A stretch of 45,286 nucleotides of DNA, from positions 1 to 45,286 of the forward strand of contig ONBT01000017.1 in NCBI GenBank assembly GCA_900316075.1. The letters are read 5' to 3'. The DNA comes from an uncultured Lachnospiraceae bacterium (GTDB taxonomy: Bacteria; Bacillota; Clostridia; Lachnospirales; Lachnospiraceae). The translations under genes were made by a program, and so were the position numbers. Within the stretch, counting starts at the first letter, position 1, and the number at the start of each line of letters is the position of its first letter. Of this stretch, positions 7,547-15,430 are shown piece by piece. The notes beneath the pieces were generated by a model, which was given only the letters and a program-made list of their open reading frames with translations, did no database searches and was not told the origin of the DNA.

Positions 7547-8605
7547 TCATAAGTTCACTTCAAAGATATGCCGGGCAATCTTCGCTGTCCCGTAGTCCAC
7601 GACGACGATTCCGTAGCTGGTGCCGACCGTCAGGTCGTAGTCATTGAGCTTCTGGTTCAGCCGGTAGGAATAGTACCGGTGGCTTCCGAATGAAGACGAG
7701 CCCCGGGTGGAAACGAAGTTCAGAGAAATCGTTTCCTCGTCGGCCTGACAATTCTCGAAGGTGTCCGTGACCGCGTCCCACTTCTGAGCCACATTGTAGC
7801 GGTAGCGGTCCTGAACCCAGAGCTTCTCGTTTCCGCTGATCACCGACTGGGTGTAGGGCAGGTCCACGACCTCCCGGTTGTCCTGGGGCTCCCAGGAAAA
7901 GTACAGGCCCTTTCCGCCGACGGCCGTGTCCGAACCGCTCGAGAAGCGGTTGCAGAGGACGATTTTCCCCCGGGCCTGACCAAGCGCAGGAATGGCATTG
8001 TCGAGATACCACCGGTCCGTGTTCTCGTTTACCGCATCAAAAAAGAGTTTCGAAAACTCCTCCGGCTTCTTCTCATCCTCGTCCTTGACCAGAAAAAGCA
8101 GCGTCTCCGTCTGATGCTTATCGAGAAAGGCATAGGCCTTCTGCAGGGTATCCTCGAAGGTAATGGCCCCGGAAAACCAGGACATGCCCTTGCGGCAGGC
8201 TCCGGTCCGGTAGCGGCAGATCAGCCGGTCGTCGTCTTTTGTATCCTTCTTCTTTTCATCGATGCCGAGGCCGATATCGAAAAAGCGGTAGCCCTCCTCC
8301 ATCTGCTTTTCAAAGGACTTCCCCTGGCACTTCAATGCCGCCCCGGGAAAGATATAGCGGGCCATGGAATTGTTCGTGCCCGGAATCGTGACTTCGGACA
8401 GCATTTCCGAATCGGAAAGCTGCCCCATCCAGTCCGCAGCGCTGACTTCCTCTTCGTCTTCCGCGAAAACGGAGGCCGGCAGCAGAGAAACCGCCAGAAA
8501 AAGGGCCAGCAGAAGGAGGGCGGATTTCCGGAAGAAATGCCCCTCTGAAATATGTTTCACAGAAAGCCGTTTCCCCGGGAAACGCTTCGTTCGAAACTGC
8601 TTCAT
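7547..8605 (-). CDS. Secreted PI-PLC X-domain-like protein with substituted catalytic residues
   Basis: A 352-aa protein begins with a long basic n-region (about 1-28), a hydrophobic signal core (29-45) and a likely cleavage near SVFAED. The mature part follows the bacterial phosphatidylinositol-specific phospholipase C fold: VTIPGTNNSMARY, GYRFFDIGLGI, ITFEDTLQKAYAFLDKHQTETLLFLVKDE. In active enzymes the first motif reads IPGTHDS with a catalytic His; here it is Asn78. The Arg of FDIR is Gly112, and the HG of the second catalytic His is not found. It is therefore probably a non-catalytic binder or a diverged enzyme. A promoter lies 35-63 bp upstream. Confidence 0.75.
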   Translation of the reverse strand: MKQFRTKRFPGKRLSVKHISEGHFFRKSALLLLALFLAVSLLPASVFAEDEEEVSAADWMGQLSDSEMLSEVTIPGTNNSMARYIFPGAALKCQGKSFEKQMEEGYRFFDIGLGIDEKKKDTKDDDRLICRYRTGACRKGMSWFSGAITFEDTLQKAYAFLDKHQTETLLFLVKDEDEKKPEEFSKLFFDAVNENTDRWYLDNAIPALGQARGKIVLCNRFSSGSDTAVGGKGLYFSWEPQDNREVVDLPYTQSVISGNEKLWVQDRYRYNVAQKWDAVTDTFENCQADEETISLNFVSTRGSSSFGSHRYYSYRLNQKLNDYDLTVGTSYGIVVVDYGTAKIARHIFEVNL

Positions 8606-8639
8606 AACAAATGTTCCTGCCTATCAAAAATTCCTGATT

Positions 8640-8668
8640 ATGATAATATAAACCTCGGAATACTTCAA
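8640..8668 (-). promoter_or_regulatory. Probable promoter of the PI-PLC-like gene
   Basis: On the minus strand TTGAAG (8663-8668) and TATCAT (8640-8645) are 17 bp apart. The AT-rich 83-bp gap separates two divergent genes and probably also drives the plus-strand gene. Confidence 0.45.
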
Positions 8669-8688
8669 GTTTGAAAGGATGGACGGCC

Positions 8689-9045
8689 ATGCTGCAGAGA
8701 AAAGAACTCCTGTCCCTGGGCTTCTACAAAAAATCCCCCTTCACCGGAAGCATTGGTGACCTCCGCTACCGGCTGGAGAAATACGATGTTCCGGAGGAGA
8801 CTCCGCTGGGGCCCTACGCGCCGGTGGAAAAGTCCAAAGAAGAACCACCTTCGGAGGATGCTCCGGCAGAAGAGCCTCCGACAAAGACCGTCCTTCTAGT
8901 GACGACCTGGCCGGGTCCCTACGCTTTCGATACGACGGCAGACGAACTCAAAAAAAGAGCCCTCTTCGACTTTTCCGAAGAAGGCCTCATTGCCGTGACT
9001 GATTTTTTGAATGAAAAGGCGGATGAAATGAAGGCGGGAAGCTGA
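8689..9045 (+). CDS. Small hypothetical protein, soluble
   Basis: A 118-aa protein I cannot assign. It has two conserved-looking halves, FYKKSPFTGSIGDLRYRLEK at the N-terminus and TTWPGPYAFDTTADELK...FSEEGLIAVTDFLNEK at the C-terminus, joined by a Pro/Glu-rich linker (about 45-68) of low complexity. There is no signal peptide, membrane segment or Cys motif. I chose the ATG at 8689 with AAGGA ~9 nt upstream over a TTG at 8671. It is divergent from the PI-PLC-like gene and convergent with thiN. Confidence 0.65.
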   Translation: MLQRKELLSLGFYKKSPFTGSIGDLRYRLEKYDVPEETPLGPYAPVEKSKEEPPSEDAPAEEPPTKTVLLVTTWPGPYAFDTTADELKKRALFDFSEEGLIAVTDFLNEKADEMKAGS

Positions 9046-9077
9046 CCTCTCCGCAGATAGAATACGATACCCCGCCC

Positions 9078-9749
9078 TCAGTCCTCCGACTCAATCATGA
9101 GCAGGCGGCCGGTCGAAAAGGTGACATTCGCCGTTTCGTCCTTCACCTCATTGCTGACGGCCCGGGTGGAAAGCCCGGTCAGGGTGGCCCCGTTCAGACC
9201 GTACTTGAAGCCGGTCAGAATGAGCTTGGTCACGGGCTCCCCGATGGGAAAAAAGGAGACATAGGTGCCGAAAATCCCGCTCTTTTCAAAGGAGTGGCTT
9301 CCGGGGAAAAGCATGCGGGCCCGGTTGTGGGAATCCACAAGAAAGATCTCTTTCCCGGCTTCATGCCCCATGCCGAGAATGGAGACGTTGCCCAGCACAT
9401 GGTCAAGCCTCGTGCCGGTGCCGCCCAGAATGTATATGCTGCCCTCCCCGGGAAAGCGCTGCATAGCGGCCTTCACGGCGGCTTCCGTATCCGTATCGTT
9501 CTTCATTGGATTCAGGCGCTCAATTTCAATTCCGTATTTTGAAGCCAGCTCAGCAGCTGTCTGATAGGCCGCCTCCGAAGCGGAGTCAAAGTCCCCGATG
9601 ATGAAGTCGGGCTTGATATGAAGCCGCTCCGTCGCTTCAATTCCCCGGTCGGCCGCGATGATCTTCGCTTCCGGATACTTTTTCCGAATACCTTCGGCGA
9701 AGCGGTCGTCGAGGGCTCCGCCGGAGAAGATAAGAATTACATTAGTCAT
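9078..9749 (-). CDS. thiN: Thiamine pyrophosphokinase
   Basis: ThiN transfers pyrophosphate from ATP to thiamine to make TPP. The 223-aa product shows the family motifs ADRG, IGDFDS, KNDTDTE and GGTGTRLDHVLGN, and the C-terminal thiamine-binding segment GLSTRAVSNE. It is the last gene of the long minus-strand run, after rpe, a common Gram-positive neighbourhood (rsgA-rpe-thiN). With the TPP-riboswitch-controlled ThiT importer at 34873-35544 it gives a complete salvage route. The ATG at 9749 lies inside one of the recurrent ATGACTAATGTAA words. A hairpin precedes it. Confidence 0.95.
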   Translation of the reverse strand: MTNVILIFSGGALDDRFAEGIRKKYPEAKIIAADRGIEATERLHIKPDFIIGDFDSASEAAYQTAAELASKYGIEIERLNPMKNDTDTEAAVKAAMQRFPGEGSIYILGGTGTRLDHVLGNVSILGMGHEAGKEIFLVDSHNRARMLFPGSHSFEKSGIFGTYVSFFPIGEPVTKLILTGFKYGLNGATLTGLSTRAVSNEVKDETANVTFSTGRLLMIESED

Positions 9750-9763
9750 AAAATATAAGGAAA

Positions 9764-9781
9764 CGGCGCCTCCGGGCGCCG
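9764..9781 (-). terminator. Hairpin between rpe and thiN
   Basis: CGGCGCC/GGCGCCG with a 4-nt loop, followed on the minus strand by TTTCCTTATATTTT. The U tract is interrupted, so partial attenuation is more likely than full termination. Confidence 0.4.
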
Positions 9782-9816
9782 CTTTTCATGCCCTTCCGGC
9801 CGAAGCAGGAAGAAGA

Positions 9817-10482
9817 TTATTTTTCATTAATAATGTTTAAAAACGCCTTGGTATTTTCGGCGATGGTCCCGTTCTCCGGGGAGAAGACCGCGGAGCCGGC
9901 CACGATGATATTGGCCCCGGCATCCATGACCCGCTCCACATTCGAAAGGGTGATGCCCCCGTCCACTTCGATGTCCGTCGAAAGGCCTTCCCGCTTGATG
10001 AAGGCCGCCATATCCATGACCTTGTCCACGGTGTAGGGAATCAGCTTCTGGCCCCCGTAGCCGGGATTCACGGTCATGATGAGGACCATATCGAGCTGGG
10101 GCAGGACATAGTCGAGGACGTTCAGGGGGGTCGCCGGGTTCAAGGCCACTGAGGCCATGGCACCGGCTTCCTTAATGCGCTCCACCGTCCGGTCCAGGTG
10201 CTTGGTCGCCTCGGCATGGACCGTGATAATGTCGGCCCCGGCCTTGGCGAAAGCCTCGATGTAGCGGTCCGGATCTTCAATCATCAGATGGACGTCGAGG
10301 ATCCGGTCCGTCACGCCGCGGACGCACTTCACGACCGGAAGGCCCACGGAAATATTGGGCACAAACATGCCGTCCATGACGTCAATGTGGACGTACTGGG
10401 CCCCGGCCTCGTCAATCGCGGCAATCTGGTCCGCCAGGTGGGCGAAATCACAGGACAGGATGGAAGGAGACAGACAATTCAT
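9817..10482 (-). CDS. rpe: Ribulose-phosphate 3-epimerase
   Basis: Rpe interconverts ribulose-5-P and xylulose-5-P in the pentose phosphate pathway. This is a TIM-barrel protein of 221 aa with LSPSILSCDFAHL, HIDVMDGMFVPN, DVHLMIEDP, MTVNPGYGGQK and the phosphate-binding EVDGGI...GSAVF. Metal-binding His and Asp residues are in place. The ATG at 10482 (MNCLSPSIL) matches the family start, although its ribosome site (AAGAAA) is weak; a TTG nine codons earlier is the alternative. It lies between rsgA and thiN. Confidence 0.96.
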   Translation of the reverse strand: MNCLSPSILSCDFAHLADQIAAIDEAGAQYVHIDVMDGMFVPNISVGLPVVKCVRGVTDRILDVHLMIEDPDRYIEAFAKAGADIITVHAEATKHLDRTVERIKEAGAMASVALNPATPLNVLDYVLPQLDMVLIMTVNPGYGGQKLIPYTVDKVMDMAAFIKREGLSTDIEVDGGITLSNVERVMDAGANIIVAGSAVFSPENGTIAENTKAFLNIINEK

Positions 10483-10558
10483 TTTCTTGCAGTAAATATT
10501 GTAAAACAAAATTCCGGCACAATACGTTCCATAAATTGCTTCCCCGGAAGAAAAGAGT

Positions 10559-11440
10559 TCAGTACTTCCGCTGGGCAGCCAGTTCTTCGTAGATGCTGCA
10601 GTAGTTCTCGTAGCGCTCTTTTGCGATGGCCCCGGCTTCCACGGCCTCTTTCACGGCACAGCCCGGCTCCTTCAGGTGGGCGCAGGAAGAAAAGCGGCAC
10701 TTGCCGGCCAGGGAGGTCATCTCCGGGAAGGAGAGAAAAAGGTCTTCCTTCTCAATGCCCGAGAGGTCCAGGGAGCCGAAGCCCGGGGTATCGATGATGT
10801 AGGTGGAAGGCCCGGCCACATAGATGGCGGAAGCCCGGGTGGTCTGCTTGCCCTGACCCGTCTTCTTCGACACCTCACCGGTTTCGGCGGCATCCGTCCC
10901 GGAAATCAGATTCATGAGGGAGGACTTGCCCACCCCCGAGGGGCCGGCAAAGGCCGTCAGCTTTCCATCCAGAAATTCAGTGAGGGCTTCCTTTCCCTCG
11001 CCCAACTTCGCACTGGTCACAAAGACCGGATACCCGGCTTTTTCATAGATTTCAGCGAAGTGGCCGATGGCGGCCTCTTCGGTGATGTCAGCCTTGTTGA
11101 AGCAGAGGGCCGCCGGGATCTCCTTCTCATCCAGCATGATCAGGAACTTGTCACAGAGAAGGAAGTTCGGCTCGGGATTCTTCCCGGCAAAGACGATGAG
11201 AACCTGGTCCACATTGGCCACAGGAGGCCTTCCCAGGGAATTCTTCCGGGGGAGGATTTCATCGACACTGCCTTCCACGTCTTCGGTATTGGTCAGGGAA
11301 TATTCGACGATGTCCCCGACCGACGGACGCAGGCCCTTCTTACGGAAAATGCCCTTGGCCCGGCACTGGACGGTCTCTCCTGTCTCCTCGGAATAGACAT
11401 AGTAGAATCCGGCCACTTCCCGGATGATCCGCCCCTGCAT
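10559..11440 (-). CDS. rsgA: Ribosome small-subunit-dependent GTPase RsgA
   Basis: RsgA is a circularly permuted GTPase that checks and releases factors during 30S maturation. The 293-aa product has an N-terminal OB-fold (MQGRIIREVAGFYYV), the permuted order NKAD (G4) before GPSGVGKSS (G1) and DTPGFG (G3), and a C-terminal zinc motif with Cys-x(4)-Cys-x-His and a later Cys (CRFSSCAHL...GCAV). The ATG at 11440 starts 2 nt after the prkC stop, so it is co-translated with the PASTA kinase, a conserved pairing. An upstream extension overlapping prkC is unlikely to be used. Confidence 0.96.
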   Translation of the reverse strand: MQGRIIREVAGFYYVYSEETGETVQCRAKGIFRKKGLRPSVGDIVEYSLTNTEDVEGSVDEILPRKNSLGRPPVANVDQVLIVFAGKNPEPNFLLCDKFLIMLDEKEIPAALCFNKADITEEAAIGHFAEIYEKAGYPVFVTSAKLGEGKEALTEFLDGKLTAFAGPSGVGKSSLMNLISGTDAAETGEVSKKTGQGKQTTRASAIYVAGPSTYIIDTPGFGSLDLSGIEKEDLFLSFPEMTSLAGKCRFSSCAHLKEPGCAVKEAVEAGAIAKERYENYCSIYEELAAQRKY

Positions 11441-11442
11441 CG

Positions 11443-13506
11443 TCACTGCTTCTCGAACTTGACGGACATGGAACCGGTCGTTCCGGTAGCTGTCGTCCAC
11501 TCCAGGGTGCCTGTCTCGGTAGAAATGCCGTTGGCGGAAATATTCTTCGAGCCCTCGGCGGCGGTCACCTGCCAGGTGTCCACCGGAGACCCGTTCAGGT
11601 CGACGAGGACGTAAGTCGTATCCTCCCCGTTCTGGGCCTCGATGGTACCGGAATAGGTATAGAGAACGGTCTCCATGCCCATGCTGACAGTCACTGATAC
11701 AGCGGAACCCGCGTCGACGAAGGAGCCGGCCGAAGGATTCTGCTTGATGACCTGGCCCAAAGCTACGGTGTCTGAGTACTCGGTCTTCACGGCAGCGGTC
11801 AGACCGACAGCTGCAAGGGCTGCCTCCGCATCCGCCTGAGACATGCCTTCAATGATGGGTACCTTGACGGCCTCCTGGCCCTGGCTGACCACGATGGAGA
11901 TGGTCTGGTCCTTCTGCCCCTTGCCGCCTGCCTTGGGATCCTGGGAAATGACCTGGCCCTGGGCCACGTCGGAGCTATACGCATAGGTGCGGTTATATTG
12001 GAAGCCGTTATCTTTCAGAGTATTAATCGCAGCGTTTTCGTCCATGCCGACCACGGAAGGAATGTCGATATCGCCCTTGCCAGAAGAAAGCCGGACCGTA
12101 ATCGTCGTATTCTTCTCGACCTTGAGGCCGGAGTTCGTGGACTGCTCAGCCACCAGGCCCTCGTCATAGCGGTCGGAAGCCATGGCCTCGCCCTCTTCGT
12201 AGCCCAGGCCCACATCGTTTAGAGCCTTCTTCGCTTCCTCCGGCGTCATGCCGAGGAGGTCGGGAACCGGAATCCCGTTGGCATCCTCGTCAATGGCGGA
12301 ATCCGTAGTCACGTCCTCCGTCGTCTCAGCGGGCGTCTCCGTGGAATTCTTCTTGAAACCGAAAAGACCGAAAGCGCTTCCCAAAATGTAGATCACAATG
12401 GCGGCAATGACGACAGCGGCAGCTATGCCCATGATGGTCATGGCCTTCTCCATGCCGGGATTTACCTGCCCGTCATCGTCGTCCTCATCCTCCTCGTCCT
12501 CATCGTCCGGCTCGTCGTCGGCAGGACGGGAAGGGGTCGGCCGGGTAGCATTCCGGCTGTCCCGGGCGTCGATGCGGTTGGCCTCCTTCTGAATCTGGGA
12601 GAGCTCATCCTCGGAAATGACCCGGGTCCGGTTCGCTTCGGAGCCGTCGGGAATCGTGACAAAATCTTCGTTGGGATTGACCAGGGCCTTCTTCAGATCC
12701 ACCAGCATGTCGGACATGGTCTGGTAGCGCCGGTCCTGGCTCTTCATGGTCGCCTTCTGGATGATGCGCTCCACGGCAATCGGAAGGTCGGGAGCATAGG
12801 CGGAAGGAGGAGTCATCTCCCCCTGGATATGCTTGATGGCGATGGAGACCGCCGTATCCCCGTCGTAGGGAACCCGCCCCGTGACCATCTCATACATGAC
12901 GATGCCCAGGGAATAGATGTCAGAGGTAAATGTGACGAAGCCGTTTCTGGCCTGCTCGGGCGAAGCATAGTGGACAGACCCCATGAGGTCGGCATTGATG
13001 GTATTTGATGACGCCGCCCTCGCAATACCGAAGTCCATGACCTTGACATTGCCCTCTTTGGAAATGATGATGTTCTGGGGCTTGATGTCCCGGTGGATGA
13101 TGCCCTTGTTGTGGGCGGCCTCGATGCCCCGGCCCACCTGAATGGCGATGGAAAGGGCCTCGTTGTAAGAGAGCCGACCCTTCTTCGAAATATAAGTCTT
13201 CAGAGTAATGCCCTCGACATACTCCATGACGATGAAGTAGAGGCTTCCTTCGGTACCGACATCATAGATATTCACGATGTTCGGATGCTCGAGGCCTGCC
13301 GCCGCCTGGGCCTCGGCCCGGAACTTGCTGACGAAGGTCTTGTCCTCGGCGAACTCGGGCTTTAAGATTTTCACGGCCACCTGCCGGCCCAGGGAATGGT
13401 CCTTGGCGACATAGACGTCGCTCATGCCCCCGGCCCCGATCCGCTCTATGATTTCATATCTTCCGGCGAGCCGGATGCCGCTTTCAAGGCTGTTTGAATT
13501 GTCCAT
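11443..13506 (-). CDS. prkC: PASTA-domain Ser/Thr protein kinase (PrkC/Stk type)
   Basis: A 687-aa transmembrane kinase that senses peptidoglycan fragments or lipid II. The cytoplasmic kinase domain (about 17-280) has the glycine loop GAGGMSDV, Lys46, HRDIKPQN (138-145) and DFG (158-160). A juxtamembrane stretch of almost pure Asp/Glu (about 331-346) precedes the single membrane helix (about 356-384). Outside are three PASTA repeats (about 411-612; VPDLLGMTPEEA, IPSVVGMDENAA, VPIIEGMSQADA) and a ~75-aa C-terminal domain I do not recognise. Its ATG follows the stp TAA with no gap, so kinase and phosphatase are tightly coupled. Confidence 0.97.
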   Translation of the reverse strand: MDNSNSLESGIRLAGRYEIIERIGAGGMSDVYVAKDHSLGRQVAVKILKPEFAEDKTFVSKFRAEAQAAAGLEHPNIVNIYDVGTEGSLYFIVMEYVEGITLKTYISKKGRLSYNEALSIAIQVGRGIEAAHNKGIIHRDIKPQNIIISKEGNVKVMDFGIARAASSNTINADLMGSVHYASPEQARNGFVTFTSDIYSLGIVMYEMVTGRVPYDGDTAVSIAIKHIQGEMTPPSAYAPDLPIAVERIIQKATMKSQDRRYQTMSDMLVDLKKALVNPNEDFVTIPDGSEANRTRVISEDELSQIQKEANRIDARDSRNATRPTPSRPADDEPDDEDEEDEDDDDGQVNPGMEKAMTIMGIAAAVVIAAIVIYILGSAFGLFGFKKNSTETPAETTEDVTTDSAIDEDANGIPVPDLLGMTPEEAKKALNDVGLGYEEGEAMASDRYDEGLVAEQSTNSGLKVEKNTTITVRLSSGKGDIDIPSVVGMDENAAINTLKDNGFQYNRTYAYSSDVAQGQVISQDPKAGGKGQKDQTISIVVSQGQEAVKVPIIEGMSQADAEAALAAVGLTAAVKTEYSDTVALGQVIKQNPSAGSFVDAGSAVSVTVSMGMETVLYTYSGTIEAQNGEDTTYVLVDLNGSPVDTWQVTAAEGSKNISANGISTETGTLEWTTATGTTGSMSVKFEKQ

Positions 13507-14262
13507 TTATAGCTCCACCTCGTCTGAATCTGCAAAAGGGAAAATGACCAGTGCCGTGATATTGTCCGCTCCCCGCCGGGAGTTTGCGGTATCGATAAGC
13601 TTCGTGACTTTTTCTTTCAGGGAACCCTCTCCCTCAATGATGGATTGAAGCTCCGAGTCGGAAACCTCATTCGTAAGGCCGTCCGTACAGAGGAGTATGG
13701 CTTCATCCTCCCGGCCGGAAAAGTCCAGGTCGAAGAAGTCGGTCCGGACCTCGGGTTCGGCCCCGACGGCTCTCGTAATCTTGTGCCGGTCCTTATGGAA
13801 CTCGGCGTCCTCTTCGGAAAGGGCCCCCCGCCGGATCAGTTCCTCGACAACCGAATGGTCTCTGGTAATCTGGCGGATGGAAGTCCTGTCCAGACAGTAA
13901 AGCCGGCTGTCGCCGACATTGGAAACGGAAAGGTGCTTCCCTGAAAGGACGCAGGTCACCATGGTGGTCCCCATGCCGGCCTTGTCAATATCCTCTCCCG
14001 CCTTCTCGTAGACTTTCGCGTTGGCGTAGGAAACCGCATCGGAAATGGCATGGACGGGCTCGGGGTCGTCTGTGGCCCGGAGCCTCTCCAGAAGCTCATC
14101 CACGGCGTATTCCGAGGCGACCTCACCGGCATTGTGGCCCCCCATGCCGTCCGCTACGACGAAGAGGTTGGGGAGGCCCCCCACCGGGACGTCAGAGGCG
14201 AACAGGAAGTCCTGATTCTGCCGGCGCAGCTTTCCCTTGTCGGTCAAGCCGAAAAAGTTCAT
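13507..14262 (-). CDS. stp: PP2C-type Ser/Thr phosphatase (Stp/PrpC)
   Basis: This 251-aa Mn-dependent PPM phosphatase reverses PrkC phosphorylation. Metal-binding motifs are present: ADGMGGHNAGEVAS near the N-terminus, VGDSRLY, and LCTDGLTNEVSD near the C-terminus. Its ATG overlaps the rlmN stop (ATGA) and its TAA is followed directly by the prkC ATG, so the trio is translationally coupled. The ribosome site for prkC (GTGGAG) lies in the last codons of stp. Typical length; nothing unusual. Confidence 0.96.
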   Translation of the reverse strand: MNFFGLTDKGKLRRQNQDFLFASDVPVGGLPNLFVVADGMGGHNAGEVASEYAVDELLERLRATDDPEPVHAISDAVSYANAKVYEKAGEDIDKAGMGTTMVTCVLSGKHLSVSNVGDSRLYCLDRTSIRQITRDHSVVEELIRRGALSEEDAEFHKDRHKITRAVGAEPEVRTDFFDLDFSGREDEAILLCTDGLTNEVSDSELQSIIEGEGSLKEKVTKLIDTANSRRGADNITALVIFPFADSDEVEL

Positions 14263-15311
14263 TCCAAAATATCCTTTCCAGTATGTTTGCGTCTGAGCTG
14301 GCCGCAGGAACCGTCGATGTCCCGGCCCAGTTCTCTCCTAATAGTAACATTTATCCCGGTCTTTTCAAGTTTCTTTTGGAAGGCCCGGCAGGCCTCCCGG
14401 GGCGGCCGCCTGTAGCCGGTCTCCACCACCGGGTTCACGGGAATCAGGTTCACATGGCAGGGGAAGCCGTGAAGCAGAGCGGAAAGAGCCGCCGCGTCTT
14501 CGTCCCGGTCATTGACCCCGTCAATCAGGGCGTATTCAAAGGATACCCTCCGCCCCGTCTTTTCAAAATAATACTTGCATGCCGCTATGCAGTCGTGAAT
14601 CTCATAGGTCTTCGCCACGGGCATGATGGCCTCCCGCTGCTCCTGGGTCGGGGCATGCAGGGACAGGGCCAGAGTAATGGAAAGCCCCTCCTCCGCCAGG
14701 TCGTAAATCTTCGGCACGAGGCCGGAGGTGGACAGGGTGATATTGCGCTCGCTCATGTTCTGCCCCCGCTCGTCCGTGATGAGATGAAGGAAGGAAAGCA
14801 CATTCGAATAATTGTCGAGCGGCTCCCCGATGCCCATGAGTACGCAGTGGCTGACCCGCTCCCCCGTGTCACGCTCGATGGCATAGATCTGGTCCAGAAT
14901 CTCGGAGGCCGCGAGGGAGCGCACCTTCCCGCCGATGGTCGAAGCGCAGAAGGAGCAGCCCATGGCACAGCCCACCTGGGTCGATACGCAGACACTCGTG
15001 CCGGCCTTATAGGACATGAGGACCGACTCGATGAAATTGCCGTCGGGCAGGGCGAAGAGGTATTTCTTCGTCCCGTCTATTTTCGAGGTCTGCACTTCCT
15101 CTACGGAAAGCGTCGTAAGGGCGGCCTTTTCCGCAAGTTTCTCCCGAAGGTCCTTGGAGAGATTCGTCATCTCGTCGAAAGACCGGGCCTTCTTCTCATG
15201 CAGCCAGGAAAAAATCTGCCCGGCCCGGAACTTCTTCTCGCCCAGTTCCTCCGTGACAAATGTTTCCAGCTCGTCAAATTCGAGGGATTTAATATCCGTT
15301 CGTTCACTCAT
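14259..15311 (-). CDS. rlmN: 23S rRNA (A2503-C2)/tRNA methyltransferase RlmN
   Basis: A radical-SAM methyltransferase that methylates C2 of A2503 in 23S rRNA and A37 in some tRNAs. The CxxxCxxC cluster motif is CAMGCSFC, flanked by STQVGC; SLHAPTQEQR and the C-terminal catalytic Cys region (DIDGSCGQL) are present. I chose the ATG at 15311 (MSERTDIKSLEFDEL; 350 aa), which fits the family length. The frame continues to an ATG at 15392 whose extra 27 codons overlap a degenerate copy of the rsmB 3' end. The ribosome site (GGTGAT) is weak, so the start is less sure than the function. Confidence 0.95.
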   Translation of the reverse strand: MSERTDIKSLEFDELETFVTEELGEKKFRAGQIFSWLHEKKARSFDEMTNLSKDLREKLAEKAALTTLSVEEVQTSKIDGTKKYLFALPDGNFIESVLMSYKAGTSVCVSTQVGCAMGCSFCASTIGGKVRSLAASEILDQIYAIERDTGERVSHCVLMGIGEPLDNYSNVLSFLHLITDERGQNMSERNITLSTSGLVPKIYDLAEEGLSITLALSLHAPTQEQREAIMPVAKTYEIHDCIAACKYYFEKTGRRVSFEYALIDGVNDRDEDAAALSALLHGFPCHVNLIPVNPVVETGYRRPPREACRAFQKKLEKTGINVTIRRELGRDIDGSCGQLRRKHTGKDILE

Positions 15312-15359
15312 ACAAAAATTATCACCGACTACCCGTGTCAGTTCTTCCTTAGAAAAAAA

Positions 15360-15430
15360 CCGCAGGCCTCCAGTTTTCCTCAGAACAGCCATAGGAGCCC
15401 GCAGGCCTTCAGTTCTTCCGGAGAACGGCC
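15360..15430. repeat. Direct duplication of the rsmB 3' end
   Basis: A ~31-bp segment at 15360-15390 and a copy at 15399-15430 match at about 26 positions. The second includes the rsmB stop codon and its last codons (AVLRKN); the first sits in the rsmB-rlmN gap and encodes a matching AVLRK if the rlmN frame is read upstream. It looks like a small tandem duplication. Confidence 0.55.
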
